Positions 52,901-58,156 of a DNA stretch of 58,156 nucleotides are shown here, piece by piece (position 1 is the first letter of the stretch; the number at the start of each line of letters is the position of its first letter). The DNA is taken from NCBI GenBank assembly GCA_943359335.1, contig CALRHC010000004.1:1-58156 (forward strand), in the 5' to 3' direction. The DNA is from Candidatus Yanofskyibacteriota bacterium (GTDB lineage Bacteria > Patescibacteriota > Minisyncoccia > JACQLN01). A model generated the notes under the pieces. The model saw nothing but the letters and a program-made list of their open reading frames with translations, was not told where the DNA came from and made no database searches. A program made the translations under genes and the position numbers.

Positions 52901-52904
52901 GAAC

Positions 52905-54014
52905 TTATATAAACTGCTTTGCTAAACGAGGAACAGAAAACTCCATCGCATAACTAGAATCAGAAGAAGAATCGTAAGACATCTCGGGAATTTCCGCCAT
53001 ACATTCAAACCTTATTTTCGCTATTGGTTGTTCATCGCGCAAAACAAGGTCTTCCAGCGGACGGACTTCCAAAACTAAACTTCTGCCACAACCGTTACCA
53101 TTTAATCCCCAACCCCAACCTGGGTCAATGTATCCTGCAAAATGAGAACGAAATTCTCCACAACGTTCATCCATCGCTACCATTTCGCAAGCATAACTAG
53201 GTGGAACGCGAACCCGCTCTTTTGTTTTGAAAATATAGAAACAACCTTCTTTAAGTTGAATTTTTCCCTTATGTACTTTGAGTGGTCTAAAAAAATCTAG
53301 TGGCTGATAACCGCGAGTCTTATCCCAATCTAAAACATTGTTTACACCCAAACATTCCCAACCCACAATGTCTCCATCTAAATCTATAGTTAGGATAACG
53401 GAACCATCGCCATCTTTGATTCTTATTTCTGAATATTGAAAAGGCCTCTTGCCATCTCCATACCACATCAACTGGTTTTTCGAGAAAGATTCTACAAGTT
53501 GTTCTTCGTTAAAACGTGTATCCATATTAAAGAAACGCATTTGAGACAAAGTTGTACCCTTACTTATTTTAATTGGAAAATATTTTGGTGTAACTATCAA
53601 CCAAAGATCTCCGGAAAAGCCGGCTGGATAAATTGCATCGTACCTAGAAATTCTATCTGCCAAAACTCGCGCATGGACACCGTTACGTCCAGTGGAAGAT
53701 TTTGGATTTGCAAAAGCATACACATCTTCTGGCAAACGAAGAGATTCTTCAAGTTTTATAAGATACGCTACATTTTTTTCTAAAGGCAGATCCAAGTAGT
53801 GCCTTGAAACCTCTATTTGGCTTAAAACTTCTTCGACTGTTTCGTGGGGCCTTGGTAAAAAAATACCATCTACACGAAAAATTTCTTCGGAAATAGACAG
53901 ATCCATAGAAGCTGGACGCACATTATGTTGCGACGCACCCAATATTCTACGAGAACTTATCATTTCTTTTATTACCTGAACAGGCAAGGCTCCTTTTCCA
54001 CTTACCATAAACAA
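52905..54014 (-). CDS. Long-form dCTP deaminase-like protein (two dUTPase/DCD-fold halves)
   Basis: 369 aa; FANPKSSTGRNGVHARVLADRISRYDAIYPAGFSGDLWLIVTPK and second half FRSHFAGYIDPGWGWG. Confidence 0.75.
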   Translation of the reverse strand: MFMVSGKGALPVQVIKEMISSRRILGASQHNVRPASMDLSISEEIFRVDGIFLPRPHETVEEVLSQIEVSRHYLDLPLEKNVAYLIKLEESLRLPEDVYAFANPKSSTGRNGVHARVLADRISRYDAIYPAGFSGDLWLIVTPKYFPIKISKGTTLSQMRFFNMDTRFNEEQLVESFSKNQLMWYGDGKRPFQYSEIRIKDGDGSVILTIDLDGDIVGWECLGVNNVLDWDKTRGYQPLDFFRPLKVHKGKIQLKEGCFYIFKTKERVRVPPSYACEMVAMDERCGEFRSHFAGYIDPGWGWGLNGNGCGRSLVLEVRPLEDLVLRDEQPIAKIRFECMAEIPEMSYDSSSDSSYAMEFSVPRLAKQFI

Positions 54015-54100
54015 TCTCCTTTTTGATTTTTAGAAAGAACTAAAAACACGAACCAGATTGGTTCGTGTTTTAGGTTAGCAATTTATTTAATCTAATTCAA

Positions 54101-54526
54101 TTACTTGGAAACCTCAATACCCATACTTCTTGCAGTTCCTTCTATAATCTTCATGGCTTGCTCTACTGTATCAGCACTTAAGTCTGGCATTTTAATTTCG
54201 GCGATTTGGCGAACTTGTTCGCGTGTAACTTTGCCTATTTTTGCCTTTAAAGGATCCTTGGCACCTTTTTCTACTTTAGCTGCTTTTTTTAATAAATCGG
54301 AAGCTGGAGGTGTTTTATATTTCAAATCGAAAGTTCTATCTTCGTAGATAGTTATTTCAACAGGAATAACATTGTCGCCTTTATCAGCAGTAGCTGCGTT
54401 AAATTTGGAACAAAAATCCTGCAAGTTTAAACCATGAGGCCCTAATGCGGTACCTACTGGTGGAGCTGGATTTGCTTTACCAGCCTGCAACTGAAGTTTT
54501 ACAACTGTTTTTATTTTTTTTGCCAT
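54101..54526 (-). CDS. rplK: 50S ribosomal protein L11
   Basis: 141 aa; [34 protein letters not shown]. Confidence 0.98.
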   Translation of the reverse strand: MAKKIKTVVKLQLQAGKANPAPPVGTALGPHGLNLQDFCSKFNAATADKGDNVIPVEITIYEDRTFDLKYKTPPASDLLKKAAKVEKGAKDPLKAKIGKVTREQVRQIAEIKMPDLSADTVEQAMKIIEGTARSMGIEVSK

Positions 54527-54532
54527 ATTTTT

Positions 54533-55078
54533 CTATATCTTTTTTATCTGTAAAAAATCTAATTCAACTGGAGTCTCTCGTCCGAACATCGAAACCAATA
54601 CTTTGATTTTACCTTTCTCTTCGTCTACAGCAGAGACCTTACCATCAAAATCTTTAAATGGACCGTCCGTTATTTTTACCGCATCTCCTACCGCAACGTC
54701 AATCTTATACTTAGGTTCGTCTATACCCATTCTGCGTTGAATTTCGTGAATTTCTTCATCGGAAACCGGAATAGGTGTAGTGCCCGAACCCACAAAGCCT
54801 GTAACGCGCGGAGTGTTTCTGGCAACATACCAAGAATCGTCTGTTACGTTCATCTCTACCAAAACATAACCCGGATAAATTTTTTCCTCTATCACACGGC
54901 GCTTGCCGTTTCTTATTTTAATTTTTTTCTCGGTAGGTACGATTACATTAAAAATTCTATCTTGCATACCTAAAGATTCAATTCTTTGTTTTAAATTGCG
55001 AGCCACCGTATCTTCGTACCCAGAGTGAGTATGAAGCACATACCAGTTTCGCCCATATTTTGATGTTTGTTTTGCCAT
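54533..55078 (-). CDS. nusG: Transcription termination/antitermination protein NusG
   Basis: 181 aa; WYVLHTHSGYEDTVARNLKQRIESLGM; PGYVLVEMNVTDDSWYVARNTPRVTGFVG; KOW GDAVKITDGPFKDFDGKV. Confidence 0.98.
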   Translation of the reverse strand: MAKQTSKYGRNWYVLHTHSGYEDTVARNLKQRIESLGMQDRIFNVIVPTEKKIKIRNGKRRVIEEKIYPGYVLVEMNVTDDSWYVARNTPRVTGFVGSGTTPIPVSDEEIHEIQRRMGIDEPKYKIDVAVGDAVKITDGPFKDFDGKVSAVDEEKGKIKVLVSMFGRETPVELDFLQIKKI

Positions 55079-55111
55079 GTTTTTCTATGAATGAAATGAA
55101 TAGTTAAAAAC

Positions 55112-55173
55112 ATGTGTCCGCCGTAGCCTTGCTTGATTCTTTATCGTTACTTGATAAATACGGGCGAAGGCGG
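55112..55173. repeat. Interrupted GTCCGCCGTAGC...GCGAAGGCGG hairpin repeat in nusG-secE spacer
   Basis: gtgtccgccgtagcc ... gggcgaaggcgggcc flanked by aacatg/catgtt. Confidence 0.5.
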
Positions 55174-55192
55174 GCCATGTTCTTTAATTTAT

Positions 55193-55375
55193 TTAAAATA
55201 TAAATGTATTCAATAAAAACGAAAACAAATAATCTAATCCACCCAAAAAAACAGCGACTCCCAAAGATACTCCTATAACAAGCAAAGTATATCTGGTTGT
55301 TTGTTCACGAGTAGGCCAGTTAACCTTGCCTAACTCAACCCGTACGTCTTTCAAATATGATGTTAATTTACCCAT
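55193..55375 (-). CDS. secE: Preprotein translocase subunit SecE
   Basis: 60 aa; YLKDVRVELGKVNWPTREQTTRYTLLVIGVSLGVAVFLGGLDYLFSFLL. Confidence 0.95.
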   Translation of the reverse strand: MGKLTSYLKDVRVELGKVNWPTREQTTRYTLLVIGVSLGVAVFLGGLDYLFSFLLNTFIF

Positions 55376-55419
55376 TTTCTTTATTATTTAAGGTTTAAAA
55401 AAAGGCCCGCAGGCCATAC

Positions 55420-55458
55420 TTGACTTTAACTATACTCCTAGGGCATACTTTCTGTCAA
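55420..55458. promoter_or_regulatory. Overlapping divergent promoters (secE operon minus; 55490 ORF plus)
   Basis: Minus TTGACA-N18-TATAGT; plus TTGACT-N18-CATACT, interleaved. Confidence 0.6.
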
Positions 55459-55489
55459 TACCATGCAGTCCAATCCTTAAAAAAGGAGG

Positions 55490-55714
55490 GTGGTCATGCT
55501 TAACTGGCTCTTTAAACTTACACCAGGAAGAAACTATCTGCTACAGGAGATTGCTAGGCTTCGAGGAGAAAGACTTCACTTACAAGGAATGCTGCACCTA
55601 AAGGAGGTGTTCATTTGTAGACTTGCCGAAAAATACCCCGAAGTACAGAAAGAGCTCAATGAGCTCAAGCTTCCTCCTATTCGGAAAGAAGAATTCATAG
55701 ATTCTCCTGTATAA
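55490..55714 (+). CDS. Small orphan protein
   Basis: 74 aa; SD AAAAGGAGG; terminator cgccccgataaacatcggggcgtatttt follows. Confidence 0.6.
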   Translation: MVMLNWLFKLTPGRNYLLQEIARLRGERLHLQGMLHLKEVFICRLAEKYPEVQKELNELKLPPIRKEEFIDSPV

Positions 55715-55768
55715 GGCATACGCCCCGATAAACATCGGGGCGTATTTTAATTTTATTTTTGATATTTT

Positions 55769-57832
<2,064 letters not shown>

Positions 57833-57936
57833 CTAGCATCCCGCGAAAGCGAGGTGCTTTGTTTATAAGACCTAATTATCAATGATTAATTCTATCATTT
57901 TTAGTCGTAAAAATCAATCAAAAAACGCTCTCGTTT

Positions 57937-58156
57937 TTATCGTAAATCTGCCTTAAATTGGGATGCTGTTTCTTGATAAATTTTAGTTTGAATTGGATCT
58001 ACTTCTTCCGTGGTGAGTGTTCTTTCGTTAGAACGGTAAACAATGCGGTATGTATAGCTAATTTTATCTGTACCGAATTTATCGGCGTTTTCGTATTTAT
58101 CTAAAAGCTCAACCTCTTCAACCAGATCGCCTCCAATATCGCGACTTAAATCGAAA
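57937..58156 (-). CDS. pheT: Phenylalanyl-tRNA synthetase beta subunit, C-terminal (FDX-ACB) end, partial
   Basis: Reverse complement reads FDLSRDIGGDLVEEVELLDKYENADKFGTDKISYTYRIVYRSNERTLTTEEVDPIQTKIYQETASQFKADLR*; not in the track because 5' end is off-window. Confidence 0.85.
   Translation of the reverse strand, partial: FDLSRDIGGDLVEEVELLDKYENADKFGTDKISYTYRIVYRSNERTLTTEEVDPIQTKIYQETASQFKADLR

Noticed and set aside
55429-55434. tRNA-Trp expected near secE
   Set aside because: No cloverleaf found between gyrB and secE on either strand.

Overview
The window looks like a chromosomal segment of a Candidate Phyla Radiation / Patescibacteria (Parcubacteria-like) genome. This rests on small or reduced housekeeping proteins, an intron in 23S rRNA, and many dispersed hairpin repeats, some inside ORFs. 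Recognisable housekeeping genes: rplL-rplJ with an L10 leader, rpoC-rpoB, a rodA-like gene, trmD, murA, a KH-domain gene, rpsP, an SMC-like gene, rnc, nusB, rpmF, dnaE, thrS, miaA, gatB, a thyX/tmk/dcd cassette, secE-nusG-rplK, gyrB and the 3' end of pheT. The rRNA region (23.8-31.1 kb, minus strand) has 16S followed by a 7-tRNA string, an oppositely oriented initiator tRNA, then 23S and 5S. The 23S carries a ~686-bp group I-type intron encoding an I-CreI-like LAGLIDADG endonuclease, at the site matching the classical I-CreI target (CCGT/CGTGAGAC). Main unexplained signals: (i) several families of short palindromic or AT-word repeats, found between genes and also in frame inside trmD, dnaE, gatB, the SMC gene and a PP2C-like gene; (ii) a 66-bp palindrome flanking 23S-5S whose edge supplies a -35 box; (iii) truncated tRNA 3'-end duplications next to tRNA-fMet and tRNA-Lys; (iv) a non-canonical anti-Shine-Dalgarno at the 16S 3' end; (v) a class of small orphan genes with strong promoters, SDs and terminators set between SD-poor housekeeping genes; (vi) a four-gene coiled-coil/TM/lipoprotein cassette downstream of the rRNA genes. 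All calls are by eye; no database or folding computation was run.
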